The notes: a model not told the origin generated them from the letters alone. DNA of 64,000 bases from 66-474 sp963771735 (GCA_963771735.1 CAVYUN010000004.1:124001-188000); one strand, 5' to 3'. Shown: positions 30,914-39,480, counted from the first letter of the stretch. Numbers and translations: made by a program.

Positions 30914-31881
30914 CCGGTTACCGTCACGCCGTTTGGTGTGGAGGCCTGGTGTTCGTCGGGCTTGTACTGGGCGCATGTTCGCGCACGTCGCCGCAGGCGC
31001 TGGGCACGCTCGAATACGATCGCATCACGTTGCCCGCGCCCGCGGCCGAGCGCATCGTCGCTATCGGAGCACATGCCGGCGAGCGGGTTCGAGCGGGACA
31101 GTCGCTGGTCAAATTGAATCCCGCCCAGACCCTCGCCGCACTGGCGGCAGCCGAAGCGCAAGCCAGGCAGGCGAGCGAGTTGCTGCGCGAGCTCGAGATC
31201 GGGCCGCGGCAGGAAGACATCGCCAAGGCGCGCGCGAACCTCGCGGCGGCGCAGGCGGGTGCGCGCCAGGCCCAGGCCGATTACGCCCGCATGCTGGCTT
31301 TGGTTGGGAAGGGCTATGTGTCGAAATCGAACCTGGACAGCGCGCGTGCCGCGGCCGGCAATGCGACCGGCCAGGTGGATGCGGCGCGCGCCGCGCTCGA
31401 CGAATTACTGCACGGCAGCCGCCCCGAAGCCATCGCGCAGGCCAAGGCCGCGCTGGCGGCAGCGCAAGCCCAGGCGCAGGCGCAGCGCGTGCTGCTGGGC
31501 AAGCTCGATCTGGTGGCGCCACGTGCGGCCACCGTCGACAACATTCCATACAAGCTGGGCGACCAGGCACCAGTCGGTGCGCCGCTCGCGATCCTGCTGG
31601 TCGGTGACGCGCCCTATGCGCGCATCTATGTTCCCGAGCCGGACCGTGCGCATGTGCAGGTCGGCGACGTGCTGACGGTGCATGTCGACGGCGTCGCGCA
31701 GCCGCTGCGCGGTCGGGTCCGACTGATCCGCGACGAGCCCGTATTCACGCCCTATTACGCGCTCTCCGGCGACGACGCGGCGCGGCTGAGCTACATTGCG
31801 GAAGTCCAGCTCGGCAAGGACGCGGCGGAACTGCCCGTGGGTCTGCCGCTGCATGCCGATCTGCCGCGAGGCACGCGGTGA
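30910..31881 (+). CDS. HlyD-family periplasmic adaptor lipoprotein
   Basis: A 323-residue membrane-fusion protein of an ABC export system. The N-terminal signal ends in a lipobox (LVLGAC, Cys23), so it is predicted to be a lipoprotein. Two biotinyl-lipoyl-like halves (about 35-75 and 205-240) flank a long Ala/Gln-rich coiled-coil hairpin (about 75-200). It overlaps the TetR stop by 4 bp and the next gene by 4 bp (GTGA). It is similar in plan to E. coli YbhG. Confidence 0.88.
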   Translation: MTGYRHAVWCGGLVFVGLVLGACSRTSPQALGTLEYDRITLPAPAAERIVAIGAHAGERVRAGQSLVKLNPAQTLAALAAAEAQARQASELLRELEIGPRQEDIAKARANLAAAQAGARQAQADYARMLALVGKGYVSKSNLDSARAAAGNATGQVDAARAALDELLHGSRPEAIAQAKAALAAAQAQAQAQRVLLGKLDLVAPRAATVDNIPYKLGDQAPVGAPLAILLVGDAPYARIYVPEPDRAHVQVGDVLTVHVDGVAQPLRGRVRLIRDEPVFTPYYALSGDDAARLSYIAEVQLGKDAAELPVGLPLHADLPRGTR

Positions 31882-32843
31882 ATGCCCCCTCGCAAGAAGA
31901 ATTCGGTTGCGCGATTCGCGCGCGCGGCCTGAGCAAGCGCTTCGGGACACTGCAGGCTGTCGACCGCGTCGACCTCGACGTGCCCGCACAACACGTCTAC
32001 GGCTTTCTGGGTCCGAACGGCTCGGGTAAATCGACCACGATCCGCATGCTGTGCGGATTGCTGACGCCCAGCGCGGGTGAGATCGAGGTCCTGGGCCTGG
32101 CGATTCCCGCGCAGGCCGATGCCCTGCGCAGCAAGGTCGGTTACATGACCCAGCACTTTTCGCTGTTCGACGACCTCAGCGTGCGCGAGAACCTGGAGTT
32201 CCTCGCCGCGATCCACGACCTGTCGCGTGCTGCGGCGCGTGCGCGAGTGGACGATCTGGTCGAGGAATACGACTTTGCCGATTGCCAGCGCCAGCTCGCC
32301 GGCACCATGAGCGGCGGCCAGAGACAGCGGCTCGCATTGGCCGGCGCAGTGATCAACCAGCCGCAACTGCTGTTCCTGGACGAGCCGACCAGCGCGGTCG
32401 ATCCGGAATCGCGCCGCGATTTCTGGGAGAAGTTGTTCGAGCTCGCGGACACCGGCACCACGATCCTGGTCTCGACGCACCTGATGGACGAAGCCGAGCG
32501 CTGCCACCGGCTCGCGATCCTCGACCATGGACGGCTGGTTGCCGACGGCACCCCGAAGCAACTGGAAGCGGGGCTGGCCGGCCGCACGCTGCAGGTAGAA
32601 TCGCACGACCCGCGCCGCACGCAGCAGATCATCGCGGGTCTCGACGGCGTGCTCAGCGTCGCGCAGATCGGCAATGCCTTGCGGGTGCTGGTCGCGGAGG
32701 GCGTCGTCGTCGAGGCGCGCATACGCGACGTGCTGAAGGAAACAGACGCCAATGCGCGTGTCGAAGCGGTCGATCCCAACCTCGAAGACGTATTCGTGGC
32801 CGCCACGACTTCGGGCGCGGATGCCAGGAAGCGCGTGGCATGA
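31878..32843 (+). CDS. ABC transporter ATP-binding protein (exporter)
   Basis: A 321-residue ABC ATPase: Walker A GPNGSGKS at 45-52, signature MSGGQRQRLALAGA, Walker B LLFLDEPTSAVD and the H-loop VSTHLMDEAERC. A C-terminal extension of about 80 residues follows, as in drug/polymer exporter subfamilies. It is a single ATPase module, half the size of E. coli YbhF. The start is GTG overlapping the HlyD stop; the nearest ATG is out of frame. Confidence 0.92.
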   Translation: MNAPSQEEFGCAIRARGLSKRFGTLQAVDRVDLDVPAQHVYGFLGPNGSGKSTTIRMLCGLLTPSAGEIEVLGLAIPAQADALRSKVGYMTQHFSLFDDLSVRENLEFLAAIHDLSRAAARARVDDLVEEYDFADCQRQLAGTMSGGQRQRLALAGAVINQPQLLFLDEPTSAVDPESRRDFWEKLFELADTGTTILVSTHLMDEAERCHRLAILDHGRLVADGTPKQLEAGLAGRTLQVESHDPRRTQQIIAGLDGVLSVAQIGNALRVLVAEGVVVEARIRDVLKETDANARVEAVDPNLEDVFVAATTSGADARKRVA

Positions 32844-33949
32844 AGGCGCGACGGCTCGGTGCGATCATGCTCAAGGAGTTGCGGCAGTTGCGCCGCGACC
32901 GCGTCACGCTGGCGATGATCGTGTTGATACCGGTGATGCAGTTGCTGTTGTTCGGCTACGCGATCAATTTCAACCTGCGCGGACTGCATGCCGGCATCAC
33001 CGACCAGTCCGGAACCGCGGGTTCGCGCGCGCTGGTGATGGACATGCTGGCCACCGGCGTGGTCAAGCCGGTGCTGGCCGCGCAGACGCCCAGACAACTG
33101 GTGGATGCGCTGCGCAGCGGTTCCATAAGCGTCGGCATCGTGATCCCGCCTGATTTCGAACAGCGCCGTTCGGACGGTCGCACCGTTGCGCAGATCCTGG
33201 TGGACGGCAGCGACAGTGCGGTGCTGGGTGCTGCGGCGCAACTAGCGCGGGTGCCTCTGGACAGTGCGGCACCGGACCTGCGCGCGCCTGCACGCAGTAC
33301 GCCGGTTGGCGGACGCATCAGTGTGGTCGGTTTCTACAATCCGCAGCGACGTACGGCGATCAACATCGTGCCGGGATTGATCGGCATCATCCTGACCATG
33401 ACCATGGTGATGTTCACCTCGGTCGCGATCGTGCGCGAACGCGAACGCGGCAACATGGAGTTGCTGATCGCGACGCCGTTGACCAGCAGCGAACTGATGA
33501 TCGGAAAGGTGTTGCCGTACGCCGGCATCGGGCTGATCCAGACCACGCTGGTGCTGCTATTGGGCGTATGGCTTTTCCATGTGCCGATCCGAGGCAGCGT
33601 GCTCGAGGTCTACCTGGCGGCGGTGCTGCTGATCCTGGCGAATCTGGCGTTGGGTCTCATGATTTCGACCAAGGCACAGTCGCAGTTCCAGTCGATGCAG
33701 ATGACCCTGTTCATTTTCTTGCCGTCGATCCTGTTGTCCGGGTTTGTGTTCCCGTTCGCGGGCATGCCCGCGCTCGCGCAATGGCTCGCGGAGGCGCTCC
33801 CATTGACGCATTTCCTGCGACTGATCCGCGGCGTGATGCTGCGCGGCGCACGCCTGTCGGAGATGTGGATCGAGGTCCTCACGCTCATCGCGTTCATCGT
33901 GGTGGCTATGACGGTGGCGATCATGCGGTTCCGCAAGCGGCTCGACTGA
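32840..33949 (+). CDS. ABC-2 type transporter permease
   Basis: A 369-residue ABC-2 permease: one N-terminal helix (about 23-45), a large extracytoplasmic domain (about 46-170) and five C-terminal helices, with ERERGNMELLIATPLTSSELMIGK marking the coupling region. It overlaps the ATPase stop by 4 bp. Only one permease is present where E. coli has ybhS and ybhR, so it would act as a homodimer. Substrate unknown; small-molecule export is likely. Confidence 0.92.
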   Translation: MKARRLGAIMLKELRQLRRDRVTLAMIVLIPVMQLLLFGYAINFNLRGLHAGITDQSGTAGSRALVMDMLATGVVKPVLAAQTPRQLVDALRSGSISVGIVIPPDFEQRRSDGRTVAQILVDGSDSAVLGAAAQLARVPLDSAAPDLRAPARSTPVGGRISVVGFYNPQRRTAINIVPGLIGIILTMTMVMFTSVAIVRERERGNMELLIATPLTSSELMIGKVLPYAGIGLIQTTLVLLLGVWLFHVPIRGSVLEVYLAAVLLILANLALGLMISTKAQSQFQSMQMTLFIFLPSILLSGFVFPFAGMPALAQWLAEALPLTHFLRLIRGVMLRGARLSEMWIEVLTLIAFIVVAMTVAIMRFRKRLD

Positions 33950-33957
33950 GACATTTG

Positions 33958-34080
33958 CTTTTTCCCACTCCCTCCGGGAGAGGGAACCGCGAAGCGGCGG
34001 GCGAGGGTTCGGGTCACTGCGAGGAAGCGCGCAAGCTGCGTACCCTCACCCCCACCCCTCTCCCGACGGGAGAGAGGCTT
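33958..34080. repeat. GGGAGAGGG-type intergenic repeat
   Basis: Two short palindromes, CTCCC-TCC-GGGAG (33968-33980) and CTCTCCC-GAC-GGGAGAG (34058-34074), border a segment whose arms also pair with each other (GGCGAGGGT with ACCCTCACC). This is the common dispersed CCCTCTCCC/GGGAGAGGG element of proteobacterial genomes. It lies between the convergent permease and miaB genes, and the right part overlaps the miaB C-terminus. Confidence 0.8.
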
Positions 34081-35428
34081 TCATTCGTCCGCGCAACGAA
34101 TTGGCCAGTGCGGTGGTGATCGTCACGTCCACGAACTGCCCGATCAAGCGCGGGTCGCCAGGGAAGTTGACCGAACGCATGTTCTCGGTCTTGCCGGTCA
34201 GTTCGTTCGGATTCTTCTTCGACGGGCCGGTCACGAGGATGCGTTGCGCGCTGCCGACCATCGCCTCGCCGATCGCAGCGGCGTGCGCGTTGATCGCGGC
34301 CTGCAGGCGCGCCAGGCGTTCGTGCTTGACCGAATCGGGCGTGGCGTCGGGCAGGTTGGACGCGGGTGTGCCGGGACGTTTCGAATAAATGAACGAGAAC
34401 GACTGGTCGAAGCCGACGTCCTCGATCAGTTGCATGGTCTTGTCGAAATCGGCGTCGGTTTCGCCGGGGAAGCCGACGATGAAATCGCTGGAGATGCAGA
34501 TGTCCGGGCGCACCGCGCGCAATTTCCTGATCTTCGACTTGAACTCCAGCGCGGTGTAGCCGCGCTTCATCGCGGCGAGGATGCGGTCGGAACCCGACTG
34601 CACCGGCAGGTGCAGGAAGTTCGCGAGCTTGGGCACGTCGCGGTAGGCGGCCACCAGCGAGTCGGAGAACTCCAGCGGATGCGAGGTGGTGAAACGGATG
34701 CGGCCGATGTCGTCGATCTGGGCGATCGCGCGGATCAGCAAGGCCAGGTCGGCGGTGCCGCCGTCGAACATCGGCCCGCGGTAGGCGTTGACGTTCTGGC
34801 CCAGCAGGTTCACTTCCTTGACACCCTGTTCGGCCAGCATCGCGACTTCCGCCAGCACGTCGTCGAACGGGCGCGAAATCTCGGTGCCGCGGGTGTAGGG
34901 CACGACGCAGAACGAGCAGTACTTGCTGCAGCCCTCCATGATCGACACGAACGCGCTCGGGCCTTCCGCGTGCGGTTCCGGCAGCGCATCGAACTTCTCG
35001 ATCTCGGGGAACGAGATGTCGACCTGCGGTCGGCCGCTGGCGCGGCGCGCGTCGATCAGGTCGGGCAGGCGATGCAGGGTCTGCGGGCCGAATACCAGGT
35101 CGACATACGGCGCGCGTTCGACGATCGCCGCGCCTTCCTGCGAGGCAACGCAGCCGCCGACGCCGATCAGTACGTCGGGCCTGGCCTGCTTGAACTCCTT
35201 CCAGCGGCCGAGTTGGCTGAACACCTTTTCCTGCGCCTTTTCGCGGATCGAGCAAGTGTTCACCAGGATCACGTCGGCTTCGGCCACGTCTTGGGTGCGC
35301 TGCATCCCGCGCGCGGCGCCGAGCACCTCCTCCATCTTGCGGGAGTCGTACTCGTTCATCTGGCAGCCGTGGGTCTGGATGAAGAGCTTCTTCGGTCCAG
35401 GCTTGGCGGGGGCGGGTGTGTCGGCCAC
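34046..35428 (-). CDS. miaB: tRNA-2-methylthio-N6-dimethylallyladenosine synthase
   Basis: MiaB (460 residues), a radical-SAM methylthiotransferase acting on i6A37 of tRNAs. The N-terminal domain carries the auxiliary cluster ligands Cys22, Cys59 and Cys93. The radical-SAM motif CSKYCSFC supplies Cys167, 171 and 174. The C-terminal TRAM domain is present to SLRGRM. The start is GTG 35428, since the longer frame upstream has no family similarity; TACAAT at 35456-35461 could be its -10. The last eight residues, LPSGEGWG, are encoded by the GGGAGAGGG repeat. Confidence 0.93.
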   Translation of the reverse strand: MADTPAPAKPGPKKLFIQTHGCQMNEYDSRKMEEVLGAARGMQRTQDVAEADVILVNTCSIREKAQEKVFSQLGRWKEFKQARPDVLIGVGGCVASQEGAAIVERAPYVDLVFGPQTLHRLPDLIDARRASGRPQVDISFPEIEKFDALPEPHAEGPSAFVSIMEGCSKYCSFCVVPYTRGTEISRPFDDVLAEVAMLAEQGVKEVNLLGQNVNAYRGPMFDGGTADLALLIRAIAQIDDIGRIRFTTSHPLEFSDSLVAAYRDVPKLANFLHLPVQSGSDRILAAMKRGYTALEFKSKIRKLRAVRPDICISSDFIVGFPGETDADFDKTMQLIEDVGFDQSFSFIYSKRPGTPASNLPDATPDSVKHERLARLQAAINAHAAAIGEAMVGSAQRILVTGPSKKNPNELTGKTENMRSVNFPGDPRLIGQFVDVTITTALANSLRGRMKASLPSGEGWG

Positions 35429-35577
35429 GTGCGTGCGGATCAGACTTAAACGCGCATTGTAGCGGCGCCCGCAACCGGCCGCCGGGCATTGGCGAGATGT
35501 CGCACATGATGTGAGCCGCGCCGCATTTTGCGGGCGCGCGCTTGGCATTCGTGGATGGCCGGAGCACACTTGGATCC

Positions 35578-36780
35578 ATGAACGCCGTGTTCCGCCAAGG
35601 GGGCCGTGGCAGCCGGCGCCGGGGTCCCGACCTGACATCGCCCACGCGATGGATACTGGCGTGCGCCGTGCTTCTGCTGTTCGCGTGGGCCGGTCCGGCC
35701 GGCGCGAGCGTGCTGTATCGCTGCGTCGGGGCCGGCGGCGAAATGGCCTACGTCAGCCACACCACCGGCTACCACGATTGCGTCAAGATCGGTCAGTGGC
35801 AAACCCGCGCAGCGCGTCCTGTCGAGACCAGCCGCCATGTCACGCACAAGCGCGATCAGGCCAGCGGCTCGGTGCTTCCCGGCAAACCACCGCGGCCTGT
35901 CAAGGCCAATCCCGCGATCCTGAAGGTGACGCCGCTCGGGGACGACGACGCCAAACCGCTGCCGCAGGCGCACGTGGCGCATGCCTGGCAACCGTTGCCG
36001 GTGGTGGCGTTGAACGAACTGGGCAACTGGATCCTGCCGCGGATGCTGGGTGTCGAACTGGCCCCGGTGCGACCGGCGCCGCCGGCATCCGCTTCCAGCA
36101 CGGCAACGCCCGAACCGGCAACCACGGCCGCGATCCCGCTGAAGCTGGATACCGCCGCGGCCAAGCCGCCGCGCACGGGCGCGGTGTACAAGGTGGTGCA
36201 GAAGAACGGCACAGTGCTATACACCAATATCGCGTCGCTGGCGGCCGGGCACAACGCCAGGCGGCTTTTCACCTACATCATCGAGTGTTACGCCTGCGAC
36301 GTGCACTCGAAGATCGACTGGAACACCGTACCGCTGCACCTGGCCGCCTACCACGACGACATCCGTTCCGCGGCCAGGCTGACGGGCGTCAACGCCGCAC
36401 TGCTGCGTGCGATCATCCACGCGGAGTCGGGCTTCAATCCGCGCGCGCTGTCATACAAGGGTGCGCAGGGCCTGATGCAGTTGATGCCGGGTACCGCGTT
36501 CGAACTCGGAGTGGGCGATGCCTTCGATCCGGCCCAGAACATTTCGGGCGGCGCGCGTTATCTGGCCACGTTGCTGCGCGATTACCACGGCGACGTGCGG
36601 CTGGCCGCCGCCGCATACAACGCGGGCGAAGGTGCCGTCGCGAAATACGGCGGCGTGCCGCCGTACGCGCAGACGCAGGTGTACGTGAAACGCGTGGCGG
36701 TGTTGTTCCGGCGCTATCGCAAGGCGCTCGCGGCGCGTGGCTCGCAGTCGCTGGCGACCGCAGCAGCGGCTGCCGAGTAA
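35578..36780 (+). CDS. lytic transglycosylase with DUF4124-like modules
   Basis: A 400-residue exported protein. The basic N-terminus and hydrophobic stretch (about 25-43, cut after AGPAGA) look like a signal peptide. Two short DUF4124-like beta modules (SVLYRCVGAGGEMAY near 44 and GAVYKVVQKNGTVLYTN near 200) flank a Pro/Ala-rich linker. The C-terminal SLT domain (about 255-385) carries the catalytic Glu283 in HAESGFNP and QGLMQLMPGTA. It should cleave peptidoglycan in the periplasm. ATG 35578 was chosen; a TTG at 35542 is in frame. Confidence 0.88.
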   Translation: MNAVFRQGGRGSRRRGPDLTSPTRWILACAVLLLFAWAGPAGASVLYRCVGAGGEMAYVSHTTGYHDCVKIGQWQTRAARPVETSRHVTHKRDQASGSVLPGKPPRPVKANPAILKVTPLGDDDAKPLPQAHVAHAWQPLPVVALNELGNWILPRMLGVELAPVRPAPPASASSTATPEPATTAAIPLKLDTAAAKPPRTGAVYKVVQKNGTVLYTNIASLAAGHNARRLFTYIIECYACDVHSKIDWNTVPLHLAAYHDDIRSAARLTGVNAALLRAIIHAESGFNPRALSYKGAQGLMQLMPGTAFELGVGDAFDPAQNISGGARYLATLLRDYHGDVRLAAAAYNAGEGAVAKYGGVPPYAQTQVYVKRVAVLFRRYRKALAARGSQSLATAAAAAE

Positions 36781-36783
36781 GGC

Positions 36784-37590
36784 TCAGCGCCTGAGTTCGG
36801 AGGTGAGCGACGGCGCGATCGCCTCGACGATCTGCCCGGCCAGCATGTGGTTGGCGGCAATGATATTCCCGGATTCCGGCAGGCCGTCGCGTCCGGAGAA
36901 ATCGCAGTAACGGCCGCCGGCCTCGCGCACCAGCAGGCAGCCCGCGGCCATGTCCCAGAGTTTCAAACCGGTTTCGTAGTAGCCGTCCAAGCGCCCGGCC
37001 GCGGTCCATGCCAGGTCCAGCGCGGCCGAACCGGTGCGGCGGATGTCCTCGGCACGTTTCAACAGCTCGCGGGTCATGCCGAGCTGGGCATCGAGATGGC
37101 GGCGCTCGCGATACGGGAAGCCCGTCGCCAGCATCGCGCCGTCCAGCGATTCGCGCCTGGCGACGCGCATGCGGCGGTCGTTGAGGAACGCGCCATCGCC
37201 CTTGCTCGCGGCGTAGATCTCGTTGCGCAGCGGGTCGAGGATCACCGCATGGATCGGTTCGCCGCGGTCGAGCTGGGCAATCGAAACCGCAAAGTGCGGA
37301 ATGCCGCGCAGGTAATTGTGGGTGCCGTCCAGCGGATCGACGGCCCACGTGTAGCGGGCACCGGCCTTGCCGGAGGCGCCGGTTTCCTCGCCCAGGATCG
37401 CGTGGTCCGGGTACGCGCGCCTCAGTTCGCGCACGATCTCGGTCTCGGCCTGGCGGTCGACTTCCGACACGAAATCGAGGTGGTGCTTCTCGATCACCGC
37501 GATGCTGTCGAGGCGATTCATGTAGCGCAGGATCACGCTGCCCGCGGCGCGCGCGGCACGGATCGCGACGGTGACGGCGGGTCGGGCCAT
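36784..37590 (-). CDS. suhB: inositol-1-monophosphatase
   Basis: SuhB-type phosphatase (268 residues) of the Mg2+-dependent inositol monophosphatase family. ILGEETGASG, WAVDPLDGTHNYLRGIPHFAVSIA and LKLWDMAAGCLLVREAGG supply the metal-binding residues. In E. coli, SuhB also works in rRNA antitermination. Start MARPAVTVAIRAARAAG fits the family; a longer frame exists upstream. It is divergent from trmJ, the same pairing as in E. coli. Confidence 0.95.
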   Translation of the reverse strand: MARPAVTVAIRAARAAGSVILRYMNRLDSIAVIEKHHLDFVSEVDRQAETEIVRELRRAYPDHAILGEETGASGKAGARYTWAVDPLDGTHNYLRGIPHFAVSIAQLDRGEPIHAVILDPLRNEIYAASKGDGAFLNDRRMRVARRESLDGAMLATGFPYRERRHLDAQLGMTRELLKRAEDIRRTGSAALDLAWTAAGRLDGYYETGLKLWDMAAGCLLVREAGGRYCDFSGRDGLPESGNIIAANHMLAGQIVEAIAPSLTSELRR

Positions 37591-37850
37591 GGCGATGAAA
37601 TATCCGGGGTTTGAAAAAGAACGCGCCGCACGGGGCGGCGCCGACATAGTTTAGCAGGGCCACCGACTGGCCCGCCAACTTAGAGAAGTGATTCGGCTTG
37701 AAATTCGTTCGTTCCCGGATCGAGTCCGGGACAGGCTCCGAGCGTAGACGCGACGCGTCGAAATCGAAGGACATCGCCTTGGCGCTTCGACTTCGCGTCC
37801 TTTGGACGCTACGCTCAGCGCGAACGGGTATTTGCACGCTAACTGACCGA
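37591..37850. repeat. suhB-trmJ divergent spacer with hairpin repeats
   Basis: 260 bp between divergent genes. A perfect hairpin TCCCGGA-TCGAG-TCCGGGA lies at 37713-37731. A larger nested palindrome follows, with outer arms GAGCGTAG (37740-37747)/CTACGCTC (37809-37816) and inner arms TCGAAG (37764-37769)/CTTCGA (37785-37790). It looks like a mobile palindromic repeat rather than promoter architecture. No clear promoter was seen. Confidence 0.65.
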
Positions 37851-38639
37851 ATGAACCAATCCACCGCATCGATCCAGCCCGCGCCGCAGACGCTCCGCTT
37901 CGTGCTGGCGCGCACCCAGCATCCCGGCAACATCGGCGCGGCCGCGCGTGCGATCCGCACCATGGGCTTCTGGCGGCTGGCGCTGGTCGCGCCGCAGCGC
38001 TATCCGGACCCGCAGGTCACCGCGATGGCCGCGGGCGCGGACGACGTGCTGGCCAACCTCGTTCTCGCCGACGGCCTGCCCGAGGCCGTGGCCGACTGCA
38101 CCCGCGTGTACGGGTTGTCGGCGCGCCGCCGCGGCGTGAGCCTGCCGGAACTCGATCCGCGCAGTGCCGCCGCGGAAATCGCACCGCTGCTGGAAGATGG
38201 CCGCGAGGTCGCGCTGTTGTTCGGCAACGAACGTTCCGGCCTCGACAACGAGGAATTGTCGCTGTGCCACGCGATGATCCGGATTCCCAGCGACGAAGCC
38301 TTCTCGTCACTCAACCTTGCGCAAGCCGTGCAGGTGATGGCCTGGGAACTCAGGATGGCGACGCTGGGCGAGGTCGAGGTGCCGGAAGTTCACGACACGC
38401 CGGCTTCGGCCGACCAGATGGAGCGCTTCTTCGCGCACCTGTTCGAAACCCTGCACGCGATCGACTTCCACAAGGGCCGCTCGGCAAAAACCATCGAGCA
38501 ACGCCTACGCCGTCTGTTCCAGCGCGCCATGCCCGATGCGCGCGAACTGCGCATCCTGCACGGCATTCTCGCCGATGCCGAGCGCATGGCGCGTCTGGCG
38601 GGTGAGGCGCAAGGCGATTCGGTTGAAGTCGGGGAATGA
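37851..38639 (+). CDS. trmJ: tRNA (cytidine/uridine-2'-O-)-methyltransferase TrmJ
   Basis: TrmJ (262 residues), a SPOUT methyltransferase acting on position 32 of tRNAs. FVLARTQHPGNIGAAARAIRTMGF starts the domain, and the knot motifs ALLFGNERSGLDNEEL and IPSDEAFSSLNLAQAVQVMAWEL are intact. The C-terminal helical tail RRLFQRAMPDARELRILHGIL is typical. A decayed second copy of the 3' end occurs 0.77 kb downstream. Confidence 0.95.
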   Translation: MNQSTASIQPAPQTLRFVLARTQHPGNIGAAARAIRTMGFWRLALVAPQRYPDPQVTAMAAGADDVLANLVLADGLPEAVADCTRVYGLSARRRGVSLPELDPRSAAAEIAPLLEDGREVALLFGNERSGLDNEELSLCHAMIRIPSDEAFSSLNLAQAVQVMAWELRMATLGEVEVPEVHDTPASADQMERFFAHLFETLHAIDFHKGRSAKTIEQRLRRLFQRAMPDARELRILHGILADAERMARLAGEAQGDSVEVGE

Positions 38640-38724
38640 CGGGGACGTACGCAGGTGCGCGGGCATCACATCCGCATGTTATTCGTTGAAGAATGAACCC
38701 GACTCCGGGGTCTCGGATGCCTGC
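38640..38724. other. trmJ downstream flank, shared with the copy at 39.4 kb
   Basis: The sequence from the trmJ stop to about 38709 aligns with 39411-39480. Shared blocks are CGGGGACG, GCGCGGGCATC and AATGAACCYGACYCC. The TGAACCTGACCCC string resembles sequences often found beside transposase-related repeats. No gene was seen. Confidence 0.5.
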
Positions 38725-39072
38725 TTACAGGTAGGTGCGGACAAGGAGGGTGTCGCGGGCACTTTCACCAGTCGGTTTGAAGGTGTGCACGAAGTAATCC
38801 AGCAAGGGATCGCCGGCGGCCGCAGAAACCGGAACCTTGGTTTCCGTGAAAGAACCGACCGCGCTTGTGCCGGCTTTTGACGGGCATGTCTGTACCCCCG
38901 ATGGGGTCGCTGCCGGAAGTTTCGTTGCAGCGACATCTCGTACCGCACATGTCGGCACGACAACGGCTCCATCGAACGTGACCAAACCGCTGCCAGCCCA
39001 CGCTGCAGCAGGTGCAGCCAAGGCAAGGATGCACGCCAGATCCGCCATGGCATGGCGCACTGCGCTGATCAT
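38725..39072 (-). CDS. small secreted fimbrillin-like protein
   Basis: A 115-residue protein with a clear signal peptide (about 1-26, cut after AAAWA). The mature N-terminus GSGLVTFDGAVVVPTCAV looks like the first strands of chaperone-usher fimbrial subunits, with two cysteines (VPTC and VQTC) able to form the usual subunit disulfide. It is shorter than typical subunits (about 150-180), so it may be truncated or a minor type. No chaperone or usher gene lies nearby. The start is ATG 39072; a GTG two codons upstream is possible. Confidence 0.6.
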   Translation of the reverse strand: MISAVRHAMADLACILALAAPAAAWAGSGLVTFDGAVVVPTCAVRDVAATKLPAATPSGVQTCPSKAGTSAVGSFTETKVPVSAAAGDPLLDYFVHTFKPTGESARDTLLVRTYL

Positions 39073-39303
39073 TTGCACGTCTCGCTTTCCATAGTGAGCA
39101 CGCCTCCATTGGCATGCTGCTCACCCCGCCGGAATGGAGAGTCATACAAGACCCCACTGGACCCAATTGATCCTGGTCACATCCAAGGAAACGCTTCCGA
39201 TCGGTTGTCCGATAGTGTGATGCGATCGACGTTCGTGCCGGCATGCGCCGCTGCTGAAAGCGACGTGGGCCAAGCTGGCTGGCTGCATCAACGCAGAGCA
39301 ATC
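39073..39303. other. non-coding stretch upstream of the fimbrillin-like gene
   Basis: About 230 bp with no recognisable gene, between the start of the fimbrillin-like gene and the trmJ remnant. A short - strand open frame (39142-39597) crosses it but shows no family similarity and runs through the trmJ remnant. It may hold the fimbrillin promoter; no convincing -10/-35 pair was found. Confidence 0.35.
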
Positions 39304-39480
39304 GATGCTGCGCGCGAACTGTGAGTCTGCGCGGCATGCTCGCCGATACGGGCGCATGGCTAGGTTGGCGGGCGAAGCGGAGGGTAATGCGGCTAAAGTC
39401 AGGGGGTGATCGAAACGCGGGGACGAAGTCGCGCGGGCATCGAATCCAAATGCCAGACCGGGAAAATGAACCTGACCCCT
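39304..39480 (+). pseudogene. decayed duplicate of the trmJ 3' end
   Basis: This segment aligns with 38538-38709. GCGCGAACTG, GCTCGCCGAT, GCGCATGGC, TGGCGGGCGAAGCG, AAGTCAGGGGGTGA and GCGCGGGCATC all have direct counterparts in trmJ and its flank. The copied frame meets a stop almost at once (CGC GAA CTG TGA) and has many substitutions, so it is non-functional. With trmJ itself it forms a direct repeat about 0.77 kb apart that brackets the fimbrillin-like gene. Confidence 0.75.

Noticed and set aside
34014..35645. 543-codon open frame overlapping miaB on the same strand
   Set aside because: Low-complexity Arg/Pro/Gly translation in another frame; the real gene is miaB with its complete cysteine motifs.
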